Part shown: positions 13,413 to 22,026 of the stretch, in pieces | Numbering within the stretch: position 1 is the stretch's first letter | Layout of the letters: each line of letters begins with the position of its first letter | Assembly (NCBI GenBank): GCA_963805505.1 | Contig: CAWDUP010000006.1 | Span: 1-64,000 of the forward strand | DNA from: JANPBY01 sp963805505 | Lineage (GTDB): Bacteria > Actinomycetota > Actinomycetes > DATJPE01 | Length of the DNA: 64,000 nt | Reading direction: 5' to 3' | Notes under the pieces: generated by a model | The model's input: the letters and a program-made list of their open reading frames with translations, nothing else | Told to the model about the DNA's origin: nothing | The model's database searches: none | Made by a program: the position numbers and the translations under genes

Positions 13413-14171
13413 GTGGACGACCTCAGGGTGACAAAGGATCTGAGCAGCCTTGTCCGGAGCCACGGTCACGGCGACGCCGCTGCCTTGTACCTCTACGGAT
13501 CCGCCGTTGCTGGCGGATTGCGGCCGGACAGTGACATAGATCTGTTGCTGGTCACGCGACGTTCGCTGCGGCGCGATGAACGGGAAGGTCTCGTTGATTT
13601 TCTGTTGAATTACTCTGGCCGACGGGCGACCCGTGCTCCTGGGCGACCGATAGAGCTGACTTCGTTGGTGCTCGAAGATGTTGTTCCTTGGGCTTACCCA
13701 CCCGTTTGTGACTTCCTCTACGGCGAGTGGTTGCGGGACGACTTCGTCGACGGTCGTGTGCCGGAACGGCACGTCAACCCTGACCTCGCGATCCTCATCA
13801 CAAGCCTTCAACAGCACTCGCGCGTGCTCACGGGGAAACCCCCCGCCGAACTACTGGAACCGGTCCCAGCGAGAGATCTCCGTAGCTCCGTGAAGGACAG
13901 CCTTGAGTCGCTGCTGGGCGACCTGGAGGGTGACGAGCGCAATGTGCTGCTCACGCTAGCCCGCATGGTCGTCACACTCGACAGCGCAGAGATCCTTTCG
14001 AAGGACGAGGCGGCACGTCGGGTTCTCCCCAGTTTGAACCCGCGCGGCCGGTCAGCAATGACGTTGGCTCTGCGCGCTTACCTGGGGGAAGTTCAGGACC
14101 GCTGGGCGAACCATCGCAACGAGGTGGAGGAGACCGCCTCGATCCTGGCAACCCGAATCCGTGGTGCTTGA
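13413..14171 (+). CDS. AadA-like aminoglycoside nucleotidyltransferase
   Basis: A 252-aa protein starting at GTG 13413, six nt after CATTAT (leaderless). The nucleotidyltransferase motif G-S-A-x3-G-x-L-x-P-x-S-D-I-D-L-L is at about residues 28-44, with both catalytic Asp present. The ANT(3'')/ANT(9) family pattern continues: V-V-P-W-x-Y-P-P, G-E-W-L-R-D-D, N-P-D-L-A-I-L-I-T, Q-H-S, and G-D-E-R-N-V-L-L-T-L-A-R. Such enzymes adenylylate streptomycin or spectinomycin. Divergence from the clinical aadA genes leaves the substrate open. AadA genes are classic integron cassettes, which fits the array it ends. Confidence 0.88.
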   Translation: MDDLRVTKDLSSLVRSHGHGDAAALYLYGSAVAGGLRPDSDIDLLLVTRRSLRRDEREGLVDFLLNYSGRRATRAPGRPIELTSLVLEDVVPWAYPPVCDFLYGEWLRDDFVDGRVPERHVNPDLAILITSLQQHSRVLTGKPPAELLEPVPARDLRSSVKDSLESLLGDLEGDERNVLLTLARMVVTLDSAEILSKDEAARRVLPSLNPRGRSAMTLALRAYLGEVQDRWANHRNEVEETASILATRIRGA

Positions 14172-14298
14172 CCCACCCCACTCAAGCTCCAGGATTCGCG
14201 GTGGGATCTCGTCGGGTGGCTACAGTCATCTCACCTTGGGACCGGCGTGCACGCACCCTGTTGTCTCAGGCACCGACCACCGCGACCGAAGGGCCGGC

Positions 14299-14883
14299 AT
14301 GCCTGCCACATATACCTTCGACGTGTTCGCCAGCCTCGACGGCTACGGCTCCTACGGTCCTGGCGGCGACTGGGGCGGCTACTGGGGCAAGCAAGGCCCG
14401 GAGCTGCTCGAGCACCGTCTGGCTTTGTTCGGGCATGAGCAGCGAATGGTTTTCGGAGCCACTACCTTCCGCCAGTTCGCGCAGATGTTGGCCGAGAGCG
14501 CCGAAGGCGCCGACGTACGCGACGCGTGGGTCACACGAATGCGGAACATGCCAGCCACCGTGGTGTCCTCGACGCTAGCGGGGCACCTGGACTGGCCCGA
14601 CGCCACCATCGCCAGTGGTGGTGACGCCGTGGACGTCGTCCGGCGACTGAAAGAGGTGTCCGAGGTGCCGTTGCGCTCGCATGGCAGCCTGTCGCTGAAC
14701 TGGGCACTGATGTCGGCCGGGCTGGTGGACCGCGTGCAAGTGACGATCTTCCCCGTCATCACTGGCAAGACAGGAACTGACCCGATCTTCGGCGGCGCGG
14801 GCGACTTCGACCTGGAGCTTCTGGAGAGCAGGAAGCTCGACGGACACACCCAAGAACTCATCTACCGACCTACACCTCACTGA
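14299..14883 (+). CDS. Dihydrofolate reductase-like (RibD C-terminal domain) protein
   Basis: A 194-aa protein of the RibD/DHFR-like superfamily. ATG 14299 is chosen because GAAGGG lies about 7 nt upstream and the protein begins with the family's F-D-V-F-A-S-L-D-G-Y. Other landmarks are F-G-A-T-T-F-R (NADPH side), the glycine-containing V-P-L-R-S-H-G-S-L-S and V-T-I-F-P-V-I-T-G. Members reduce unknown pterin- or riboflavin-pathway-like substrates. No array element separates it from aadA, so it probably lies outside the cassette region. Confidence 0.85.
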   Translation: MPATYTFDVFASLDGYGSYGPGGDWGGYWGKQGPELLEHRLALFGHEQRMVFGATTFRQFAQMLAESAEGADVRDAWVTRMRNMPATVVSSTLAGHLDWPDATIASGGDAVDVVRRLKEVSEVPLRSHGSLSLNWALMSAGLVDRVQVTIFPVITGKTGTDPIFGGAGDFDLELLESRKLDGHTQELIYRPTPH

Positions 14884-14988
14884 CGCCCACTCCGATCCAG
14901 GGCATCTGCTCGTCATTCACAGCCAGCGCCCGGCCAGGCTAGAAGTCGATCGTGCGGATTGATCCTCTGGTGTCGCTACGGTACGCGC

Positions 14989-15282
14989 GTGGCGACATTT
15001 CTCGTGACCGAGCACCGTAACGGCGAAGCGTGGGAACCGGCCTTGCCTCTGCATGGGCAGTCCGGCTTTGCCGAGCACGCCGCCTTCATGGACGCCCTCG
15101 TCTCTGAGGGTGTCGTGGTCCTGGGCGGCCCATTGGCCGACGAGTACCGAGTGGTCCTCGTTGTGAACGCCGACTCGGAGCGAGCCGTGCGTGAGTGCAT
15201 CCAGCGCGATCCTTGGATGGGGTCACATCTGAGCATCGCGGCCGTCGACCGGTGGACCGTCCTGCTCGACGGACGACAATAG
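14989..15282 (+). CDS. YciI-family protein
   Basis: A 97-aa cytosolic protein of the ferredoxin-like YCII fold. GTG 14989 follows TACGGT by 6 nt (leaderless). Family features are the central H-A-A-F-M-D-A-L-V-S-E-G-V-V-V-L-G-G-P, which carries the conserved His, and the D-P-W region near residue 75 (R-D-P-W-M). These are proposed small hydrolases or isomerases of unknown substrate. Confidence 0.85.
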   Translation: MATFLVTEHRNGEAWEPALPLHGQSGFAEHAAFMDALVSEGVVVLGGPLADEYRVVLVVNADSERAVRECIQRDPWMGSHLSIAAVDRWTVLLDGRQ

Positions 15283-15442
15283 ACGGGCTACTGCACAGTC
15301 AGCCCCGACTGTCCTAGCGATCACCCAGGGGTCTCACCAGTCAGCCTTCACCTTCGTACTGCCGGTGCGCAGCGGCGCAACGACGCAACTCCGCACGAAG
15401 AAGCTCAGTGGAGAAATGAACGGTGGCAGGGCCCAGCCCCGT
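15283..15442. other. Intergenic region without recognisable gene
   Basis: No convincing open frame, promoter or RNA gene was seen on either strand between the YciI gene and the convergent small gene. Confidence 0.5.
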
Positions 15443-15592
15443 TCAGCGGCGGTCTCGGCGACCTTCGCGTCGGTCCTGGCGGCGGTTCACGCCGTGAGAG
15501 ACCACTGCGGCGGTTCCGACCACCGCTGCAGTACGGGCGACCGGCGCGCCGATCACTCCCCGGCGCGCTGCACGGGCGGGACGAAGCGGCAT
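15443..15592 (-). CDS. Small protein at the end of the SHOCT-DUF6325 operon
   Basis: A 49-codon open frame whose ATG (15592) follows the DUF6325 stop in the arrangement TGATATG, so translation is probably coupled. It begins M-P-L-R-P-A-R-A, carries an alanine/valine-rich stretch (about residues 16-31) and ends in an Arg-rich tail. Equivalent operons in other actinobacteria end with a short protein that starts similarly and has a glycine/alanine-rich middle. Composition and coupling support it; function unknown. Confidence 0.55.
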   Translation of the reverse strand: MPLRPARAARRGVIGAPVARTAAVVGTAAVVSHGVNRRQDRREGRRDRR

Positions 15593-15593
15593 A

Positions 15594-16079
15594 TCAGTGC
15601 CCTCCTGGTGTCGTGAGCTGGTCCAACTCGTCCAACTGGTCCAACTCGGCCAGCTCGGCCTCGATGGACGCAGCGATCGCTTGGATCGGGATCCGTCCGG
15701 TCGCGATCAGCTGACCCCCCGAGCGGCGAACAGCAGCGGCGAAGGGGGCGGCCCACCTGTTCTCCCAGACCAAGACACCGGCGACGGTGCCCGGCTCCAT
15801 GGCCGCCGCCAAATTGACCACGTCCTCCTCGGCCAGCAGCTCGGCGATCTGCCCCTCGGCAGCACGCAGGTCGTCCACGGCATCGAGCTCGTCGAACTCG
15901 TGCGCGATGATCGTGTCGTCGTCTGCCTTTTCGATGATCAGCAGATCGAGGACGCGGATCTGCTCGTTTGCCACCAGCTTGGCGAGCTCTGCTGCCATCT
16001 CGCCGTTGAAGTTCTGGGTGCCGGCAGGAAACTCGACGACGAGGTAGTCGACCGGCCCGTACTCTTCCAGCGCCGGCAG
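15594..16079 (-). CDS. DUF6325-family protein with non-canonical start
   Basis: About 161 aa. The internal ATG 15998 gives only 134 aa, but upstream in the same frame lies G-P-V-D-Y-L-V-V-E-F-P, the conserved N-terminus of DUF6325 proteins, so the real start is earlier. The only candidates between there and the in-frame TGA (16082-16080) are CTG codons (16079 or 16070). The ATG of the ATGA overlapping the SHOCT stop is out of frame. Either a CTG start or an indel error is needed. The remaining sequence (E-D-V-V-N-L-A-A-A-M and A-A-A-V-R-R-S-G-G-Q-L) is typical of the family; function unknown. Confidence 0.75.
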   Translation of the reverse strand: MPALEEYGPVDYLVVEFPAGTQNFNGEMAAELAKLVANEQIRVLDLLIIEKADDDTIIAHEFDELDAVDDLRAAEGQIAELLAEEDVVNLAAAMEPGTVAGVLVWENRWAAPFAAAVRRSGGQLIATGRIPIQAIAASIEAELAELDQLDELDQLTTPGGH

Positions 16080-16475
16080 TCATGCCAAGGCCTTCGCCTT
16101 CAGCTGATCGAACTCGGCCTGGGAGATGGCGCCGGAGTCGAGCAGTCCCTTTGCGCTGGCAATCTGGTCAGCAGCGGAGGCAGATCCGCCCTGCGAAGCC
16201 ACGACGGCCTGGGCGTATTCGACCTGCTGCTTCTGCAACTCCTGCTGCGAGGTGATCGCGCGATCAGTCATGCCGCCGCCGCGTGCGATGAGATAGATCA
16301 ACAGGCCGAGGATCGGCAAGATGATGATGAACAAGACCCAGACGGTCTTGGCCAGCCCACCGATGTCACGACTGCGGAAGAGGTCTCCGAACACCCAGAA
16401 CAGGCACATGAACCAGGCGAAGAAGATGAAGAACTCGAACATCGCGAGCAAGAACGAACCGTTGTCGTCGAACAC
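16080..16475 (-). CDS. Membrane protein with PLD-N-like and SHOCT domains
   Basis: A 131-aa protein. GTG 16475 is preferred (GGGAG about 8 nt upstream) over the first ATG at 16529. Two membrane segments (about residues 7-29 and 38-60) frame the F-G-D-L-F-R-S-R-D-I-G-G motif typical of cardiolipin-synthase-like N-terminal membrane domains. A coiled region and a C-terminal SHOCT motif (L-L-D-S-G-A-I-S-Q-A-E-F-D-Q-L-K) follow. Its stop overlaps the upstream region of the DUF6325 gene as ATGA. Members often sit beside stress genes in actinobacteria. Confidence 0.85.
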   Translation of the reverse strand: MFDDNGSFLLAMFEFFIFFAWFMCLFWVFGDLFRSRDIGGLAKTVWVLFIIILPILGLLIYLIARGGGMTDRAITSQQELQKQQVEYAQAVVASQGGSASAADQIASAKGLLDSGAISQAEFDQLKAKALA

Positions 16476-16596
16476 TTGAGAAACTCCCTCGCCTAGGCCC
16501 CCGTTGGGCTTTTGCGGTGACAGTCCCACTCAAGCGGCTGGTGAGATAGCCGACATCACCCGCGACGGGTGAACCAACCGACATAGGGAAGCGCGC

Positions 16597-18855
16597 CTAG
16601 TCGGAGGCGTCCTGAGCCTGCCGGTACGTGCCGCCGGCGATCTCCTCGGCCAGACGCATGGCCGCGCGTCGGTTGTTCACACCGACCTTGCGGTAGATCG
16701 AAGACAGGTGGGTCTTCACGGTGTCCTCGGACACGAACAGTGCTTCGGCCATCTCGTGCCGGCTGAACCCGCGAGCGAGCAGGTCCCAGACCCTACGTTC
16801 AGCCGGCGTGAGCGAGGCCAGCGGCGAGCGTTGCTCAAGCTCGCGGTTCGTGCTCGCGATGAAGTCCTCGAGCAGCTTCGAGCTCGGAAGCTCCGCCTGG
16901 CTCATAGCTGCCTTCGCGGCGGCTCTGGCAGCCGCCTCCGCGTCGCCGAGCAGAGACTGGGTGCGGGCGATCAGGGCAAGGCTCAGCGGTCCGAGCCACG
17001 TCAGCGTCGGAACGACGTCGTCGAGCCGAGCCTCGGCCCTCTCCAGGTCCAGGCGCGCTTGGTCGAGATGTCCTTCTCGAGCGTGCATCCAGGCGGACAC
17101 GGGCATGAGAATCGCCGTTGAAGAGGCGAAGTCATCGAGGTCGTGGGAGACCCACGCCTGTCGAGCGATGCGGATGTGCACGTCAGCCGCGACCCAGCGG
17201 CCGGTCGCGGCCTTCACGAAAGCGAGCAGCGACGCCGCCTCGACCCAGGTGGTGCCCAAGTTCATGGCCTGAGCCAGGCTCAAGGCCTCGGTCATGGCCA
17301 CCGAGCCGCCGCGAATGTCGCCGGACAGCGTGAGGCACAACCCTTCGATCAAGCGCCCCAGAGGCCGCATGGCGCTGTCGATCGGTAACGCGCTCCTCGC
17401 GGCCGCCGCAGTGCGAACTGCAAGCTGGTAGTCGCCCATGCCCTGGACCGCGAGCAACAGCGCCATGCTCGGCTCCACCGTGCTGCGGTCCAGGTGAGTG
17501 GCCCAGTCGGGTCCGAGCAGATCCATGGTCGCGACCGCCCAGCGAACAGCTGAAGCGGGGGCCCCCTGGGCGACCGCGGTCCAGGTCGCGGTCATCGCGA
17601 GCTCGACAGAATTGAAGATCATGGGCTCGCCCACCTGGTCGAGCCAGGCGGCCACCCGCGTGATGCGGCCGTACGTCAAGGAGGGGACCGAGGCCGCCCA
17701 CACCAGTCGGCCGACGAGATCCGCGTCGTGACTGGCCAGCGCGTGGCGGATGGCCTCGTCGGCGTAGCCTGCGTCCGCGAGCCAGACGGCAGCTCTCCCG
17801 TGCAGCTCGGCGGCTCGGTCTGGATCCTCTTCGGCGAGCCTTGCCGCCAAATGCTCCCTGATCAGCGGATGAAGCCGAAACGCCCCACTCACTTCACGCA
17901 CGGGCGAAATCAGCAGCGTGCTCCTCGCTGCGCGGATCAGCTGCTCGTGGGAGCCGACCGAATCGAGCACTGCGTCGCACGATGGGCCGTCCAGGAGGGT
18001 CAGGACGGCGGTGTCTCGCAGGAAGGGCACCAGTTCGCCGGGCACTCCGGCCAGGACTTCGCTGTTCAGGTACGCACCCAGGTTCGCCGCCGTCACCGTC
18101 GCGCTGGCCGCGTGTGGCCCGAAAGCTGCATCGAGATAGGCGGCCACCGGCCACCCGCTCGTCCGCTGCAGACAGGACACGGCATCGGCCCAGACCGGTG
18201 GTTGACCGGTCACTACCTCGAGCATCGCGGCGAGCTCGCTCGCGTCAAACGCGAGATCTTCTTGACCGACGAACTCGACCAATCCAGCCGCGCGCCAGCG
18301 AGCCACGGGCAGATCCAGTTCGGTACGGCTGACGAGTGCGATCCGACACCCCGCTGGCAGCGACTCGACCAGGCCGGTCAGGATCGCCCCGTGCCTCGGG
18401 TCCTGGGCCGCGTGAAGGTCGTCGACGACGACGGTCACAGGCTCTTCAAAAGCCTCCACGACACACCGGAACTCGTTGAGCACTCGGCGGGAGAAGGCCG
18501 GCTCATCTCCTGTGAGCACGCCCGCAAGGGCGGGCAAGTGGACCCCAGACCCGTCGAGTGCTGCCAACAGGGTCGAGATCAGCACCACGGGATCGGAATC
18601 GGTGCTGTCCAACGTTGCCCACGCCACAGGCCGTCCGCCAAGGCGTGCCCATTGCCCGACGAAGGTCGTCTTGCCGAACCCGGCAGGGGCTGAAACGACC
18701 AGCACGCGCGCGTCTGCCGCAACGACCCGCTTGAGGGCGTCTGACCGTGGAACCTCAGAATCGCGGACCTGGGGCGGCCGAACTTTGGCAGTCGGAACGC
18801 TCACCGGACCGCCGAGCACCGAGGTCGTGACCTGACCGAGCACTCCCGTGGGCAC
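16597..18855 (-). CDS. LuxR-family ATP-dependent regulator (MalT/LAL type)
   Basis: A 752-aa regulator starting at GTG 18855, with TAGCCT 6 nt upstream (leaderless). An N-terminal NTPase domain has Walker A A-P-A-G-F-G-K-T-T (about residues 56-64) and a V-V-V-D-D-L-H Walker B (about 142). The middle is helical-repeat rich. The C-terminus is a LuxR helix-turn-helix (L-T-P-A-E-R-R-V-W-D-L-L-A-R-G, then S-E-D-T-V-K-T-H-L-S-S-I-Y-R-K). LAL regulators switch on after binding an inducer and ATP. It is divergent from the sulfatase and upstream of the SHOCT operon, so either could be its target. Confidence 0.9.
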   Translation of the reverse strand: MPTGVLGQVTTSVLGGPVSVPTAKVRPPQVRDSEVPRSDALKRVVAADARVLVVSAPAGFGKTTFVGQWARLGGRPVAWATLDSTDSDPVVLISTLLAALDGSGVHLPALAGVLTGDEPAFSRRVLNEFRCVVEAFEEPVTVVVDDLHAAQDPRHGAILTGLVESLPAGCRIALVSRTELDLPVARWRAAGLVEFVGQEDLAFDASELAAMLEVVTGQPPVWADAVSCLQRTSGWPVAAYLDAAFGPHAASATVTAANLGAYLNSEVLAGVPGELVPFLRDTAVLTLLDGPSCDAVLDSVGSHEQLIRAARSTLLISPVREVSGAFRLHPLIREHLAARLAEEDPDRAAELHGRAAVWLADAGYADEAIRHALASHDADLVGRLVWAASVPSLTYGRITRVAAWLDQVGEPMIFNSVELAMTATWTAVAQGAPASAVRWAVATMDLLGPDWATHLDRSTVEPSMALLLAVQGMGDYQLAVRTAAAARSALPIDSAMRPLGRLIEGLCLTLSGDIRGGSVAMTEALSLAQAMNLGTTWVEAASLLAFVKAATGRWVAADVHIRIARQAWVSHDLDDFASSTAILMPVSAWMHAREGHLDQARLDLERAEARLDDVVPTLTWLGPLSLALIARTQSLLGDAEAAARAAAKAAMSQAELPSSKLLEDFIASTNRELEQRSPLASLTPAERRVWDLLARGFSRHEMAEALFVSEDTVKTHLSSIYRKVGVNNRRAAMRLAEEIAGGTYRQAQDASD

Positions 18856-19055
18856 GGATCGAGGCTATCGCCGGGTCGGCATGGCCACCCTTCGGGTTGG
18901 AGGAGTAGAGGCGCCTTGCCCGCAATTGCGATCTCCGCGCTTCACCCCTCTTGGGTGATGCCACCGGACCTGTTTGCGCGGTGAGGTGTCACTGCGCGTC
19001 GCTGCGCACCGTCGCCGACCGGCGGACCAACGCTCAAGGACCGAGGAGGAGCCGC

Positions 19056-21671
19056 ATGGGTGACGACCTGATGGTGCTCGTGGTGGCGGGGTACCAGGAC
19101 GTGGCCACGGCCCGGCAAGACTTCGACGCAGTCGCCGATCTGGTCCGGGCCAAGCAGGTCTCATCCCGTGGGGCCATCCTCATCGCCAAGGACGCCGACG
19201 GCGAGGTCCACCTCGACCAGACCGGGGACCACCTAGGCCGGAAGGGTTTGGGTTGGGGCGCCGGGGTCGGCGTGCTGGTAGGGCTGTTCGCCCCGCCGAT
19301 GCTGGCTTCGGTTGCGGTCGGCGGCGCCGCTGGAGCGGTCGTCGGCCGGTTCGCCGACCACCGGCTCAAAGCCGGCCTTCAGGACAAGATCGGCGACGCC
19401 CTAGCTGCTGGGTCGGCCGTGTTCATCGGCGTGTTCCCCGCCGGGGAGCGACTCACCGTCGAGCGAGCCCTGGCCGGTTCACCGGCCAAGTCGGTCGTCG
19501 AGTCCGACGAGAAGGGGCTCAGCGAGCTGGAGTCCGCACTCGCCGAGGCCATGGGGAAGTTCAACCCCGATCGGACCGTTCTCCCGATTCCTAATCGCCC
19601 GTTCGGTGGCACTGCGGGTCGCACCCTGAAGGACTCGGTCGCAGACTGGACGATGATCCCCGGTCCCAGCGCCCCAGACGGGGCTCCGAACGTGCTCGTG
19701 ATCCTGATCGACGACGCGGGGTTCGGCGCGCCGGACACCTTCGGCGGTCCGGTCCGGACACCGAACCTGACGCGCGTGCAGCAGATGGGGATCACGTACA
19801 ACGCGTTCCATGTGACTGCGGTCTGCTCGCCGACCCGCGCGGCCTTGCTCACGGGGCGCAACCAGCACCGCGTGGGTTTCGGCTCCATCGCGGAATATCC
19901 CGGGCCTTTCCCCGGCTACACCGCCGCCAAGCCGCGCAGCTGCGCTGGGCTTCCCCGCATCCTGTCTGAGAACGGCTACGTCACCGGTGGGTTCGGCAAG
20001 TGGCACCTGACCCCGGACAACGTTCAAGGTGCTGCGGGACCATTCGACCACTGGCCCAAGGGCTGGGGCTTCGACCACTGGTGGGGCTTCCTGTCGGGCG
20101 CGGCCGGTCAGTACGACCCGATCGTCACGATCGATGACACGACTATCGGCGTCCCGGAAGGCAAGGACGGCGAGCAGTACTACTTCCCCGACGACATCAC
20201 CGACAAGGCCGTGGAGTGGCTGCATGCGGTCAGGGCTCAGGACCCCGTCAAGCCCTGGATGATGTACTACTCAACAGGCTGCGCGCATGCTCCGCACCAC
20301 GTCGCCAAGGAGTGGGCCGACCGCTACAAGGGCCAGTTCGACGACGGGTGGGACGCGCTGCGCGTCAAGACCCTGCAGCGCCAGAAGGAGCTCGGGATCG
20401 TGCCGCCCGACACCGAGCTCACTGAGCGACCGGAGCTGTTCGAGGCCTGGGATTCCCTCGACGACACGGCCAAGAAGCTCTATGCCCGGCAGATGGAGGT
20501 CTACTGCGGCTACCAGGAGAACACCGACTGGAACGTCGGTCGCCTGCTGGACTCCCTCGAGGAGATGGGTGACCTCGACAACACCCTCATCTTCTACATC
20601 TGGGGCGACAACGGAGCGAGCATGGAAGGGACCACGACCGGTTCCTTCAACGAACTGACGTTCCTCAACGGCCTCGTCCTCAACGCCGAGCAGCAGACCG
20701 ACCTGATCAACCAGTACGGAGGCATGGATGCCCTCGGCGGGATCCACACGGCTCCGCACGTCGCCGCTGCCTGGGCCCACGCGAGCAACACACCGTTCCA
20801 GTGGGGCAAGCAGTCGGCCAGCCACCTCGGGGGAACCCGCGACCCGATGGTCGTCGCGTGGCCGGCGCGCCTCAGGAACGACGGCGCAATGCGCACCCAG
20901 TTCACCCACGTCATCGATCTCGCACCGACCGTCTTGGAGGCTGCGGGCATCCCGGAACCCAAGTCCGTCGACGGCATCGCGCAGGAGCCCATGGACGGGA
21001 CCAGCTTCCTGTTCACCCTCGACGACGCTGCCGCACCAGAGCGGCACACGCAGCAGTACTTCGAGATGTTCGGGACCCGGGCGATGTACAAGGACGGCTG
21101 GTGGGCGGCCTCCCGACCAGACCGGATCCCGTGGGACGTGTCCCCCGCGACCTTGGCCCAATACGGGCCGGACTCGGACTGGGATCCCGACCGTGACGTC
21201 GGCTGGGAGCTGTACTACCTGCCCGACGACTTCTCCCAAGCCAAGAACATCGCCGCGGAGAACCCGGACAAGGTCCAAGAACTCCAAGCTCTCTGGTGGC
21301 AGGAGGCCGAGCGCAACCGAGTGCTTCCCCTGATGGGCGGCCTGTCCGTGATCTACGGCATCCTCCCGCCGATGCCCACGGTGAGCAGGTTCACCTTCGC
21401 CGGGGACGTACAAAACATCCAGCGCGGCATGATCCCGAGAATCTACGGACGTTCCTACTCCATCGAGGGACGGCTCACCGTGCCCGAGAAGGGAGCGGAA
21501 GGGGTCATCGTGGCGAACGCCGACTTCATCGGCGGGTTCGCCCTGTGGGTGGACGAGCACGGTCTCCTCACCCACACGTATTCGTTCCTCGGAGTCGAGA
21601 CCTACAAGGCCACAGCCAGCTCGCCGCTCCCACCCGGGAGACGTCACCGTACGCATGCTCTTCTCTGCTGA
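19056..21671 (+). CDS. Arylsulfatase with N-terminal DUF1269-like domain, 3' frameshift
   Basis: ATG 19056 follows GAGGAGG (19044-19050); the frame opens earlier but without a start signal. Residues 1-160 form a DUF1269-like domain with a glycine-zipper hydrophobic stretch (about 65-100). From about residue 208 comes a type I sulfatase (V-L-V-I-L-I-D-D-A-G-F-G). The C-S-P-T-R-x3-L-L-T-G-R signature places the Cys to be converted to formylglycine at residue 257. G-K-W-H and D-N-G-A are other metal and sulfate sites. The frame is broken at 21636-21639, where an extra G seems present; homologous sequence resumes in another frame to 21966. The formylglycine-generating enzyme follows. Confidence 0.85.
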   Translation: MGDDLMVLVVAGYQDVATARQDFDAVADLVRAKQVSSRGAILIAKDADGEVHLDQTGDHLGRKGLGWGAGVGVLVGLFAPPMLASVAVGGAAGAVVGRFADHRLKAGLQDKIGDALAAGSAVFIGVFPAGERLTVERALAGSPAKSVVESDEKGLSELESALAEAMGKFNPDRTVLPIPNRPFGGTAGRTLKDSVADWTMIPGPSAPDGAPNVLVILIDDAGFGAPDTFGGPVRTPNLTRVQQMGITYNAFHVTAVCSPTRAALLTGRNQHRVGFGSIAEYPGPFPGYTAAKPRSCAGLPRILSENGYVTGGFGKWHLTPDNVQGAAGPFDHWPKGWGFDHWWGFLSGAAGQYDPIVTIDDTTIGVPEGKDGEQYYFPDDITDKAVEWLHAVRAQDPVKPWMMYYSTGCAHAPHHVAKEWADRYKGQFDDGWDALRVKTLQRQKELGIVPPDTELTERPELFEAWDSLDDTAKKLYARQMEVYCGYQENTDWNVGRLLDSLEEMGDLDNTLIFYIWGDNGASMEGTTTGSFNELTFLNGLVLNAEQQTDLINQYGGMDALGGIHTAPHVAAAWAHASNTPFQWGKQSASHLGGTRDPMVVAWPARLRNDGAMRTQFTHVIDLAPTVLEAAGIPEPKSVDGIAQEPMDGTSFLFTLDDAAAPERHTQQYFEMFGTRAMYKDGWWAASRPDRIPWDVSPATLAQYGPDSDWDPDRDVGWELYYLPDDFSQAKNIAAENPDKVQELQALWWQEAERNRVLPLMGGLSVIYGILPPMPTVSRFTFAGDVQNIQRGMIPRIYGRSYSIEGRLTVPEKGAEGVIVANADFIGGFALWVDEHGLLTHTYSFLGVETYKATASSPLPPGRRHRTHALLC

Positions 21672-21966
21672 AGAGAACAAGCCAGGGACCGGAGGCAGGG
21701 TCACGCTGTTCGTCAACGACGACGAGGTTGGCGCGGGCGAGATGCCTCACACGGTCCCCATCGCGTTCACGAGCTATTCGGGGATGGACATCGGCCGCGA
21801 CAACGGCTTGGTCGTCGATCGCGCCTACGAGGACCGGGCACCTTACGCATTCACCGGCACGGTGAAGGACGTCGTCTTCGACCTCCAACCGATGTCCCAT
21901 GAGGACGCCGAGGCGCTGCACACCCATCATTCCGTGGAAAACCTTGCGCACGGTGCTGCCGGCTGA
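21640..21966 (+). pseudogene. Frameshifted C-terminal part of the arylsulfatase
   Basis: Reading continues in a second frame as D-V-T-V-R-M-L-F-S-A, then G-R-V-T-L-F-V-N, A-F-T-S-Y-S-G-M-D-I-G-R-D-N-G and A-P-Y-A-F-T-G-T-V, the expected beta-rich C-terminal domain of this sulfatase family. Replacing CCCGGG by CCCGG at 21634-21638 fuses it with the upstream frame. No independent Shine-Dalgarno or start is evident, so it is the severed end of the upstream gene, by mutation or sequence error. Confidence 0.75.
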
Positions 21967-22026
21967 TCAGGTCGCAGGCCGTCGCCCTGCCCGCGTGAGT
22001 GTGACACGCGCTCGTAGGCTGCGTCG

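Noticed and set aside
14666..14682. GTGCCGTTGCGCTCGCA, a near-perfect array repeat
   Set aside because: It encodes the conserved V-P-L-R-S-H-G-S of the DHFR-like protein, so protein constraint explains it and it lies inside a gene.
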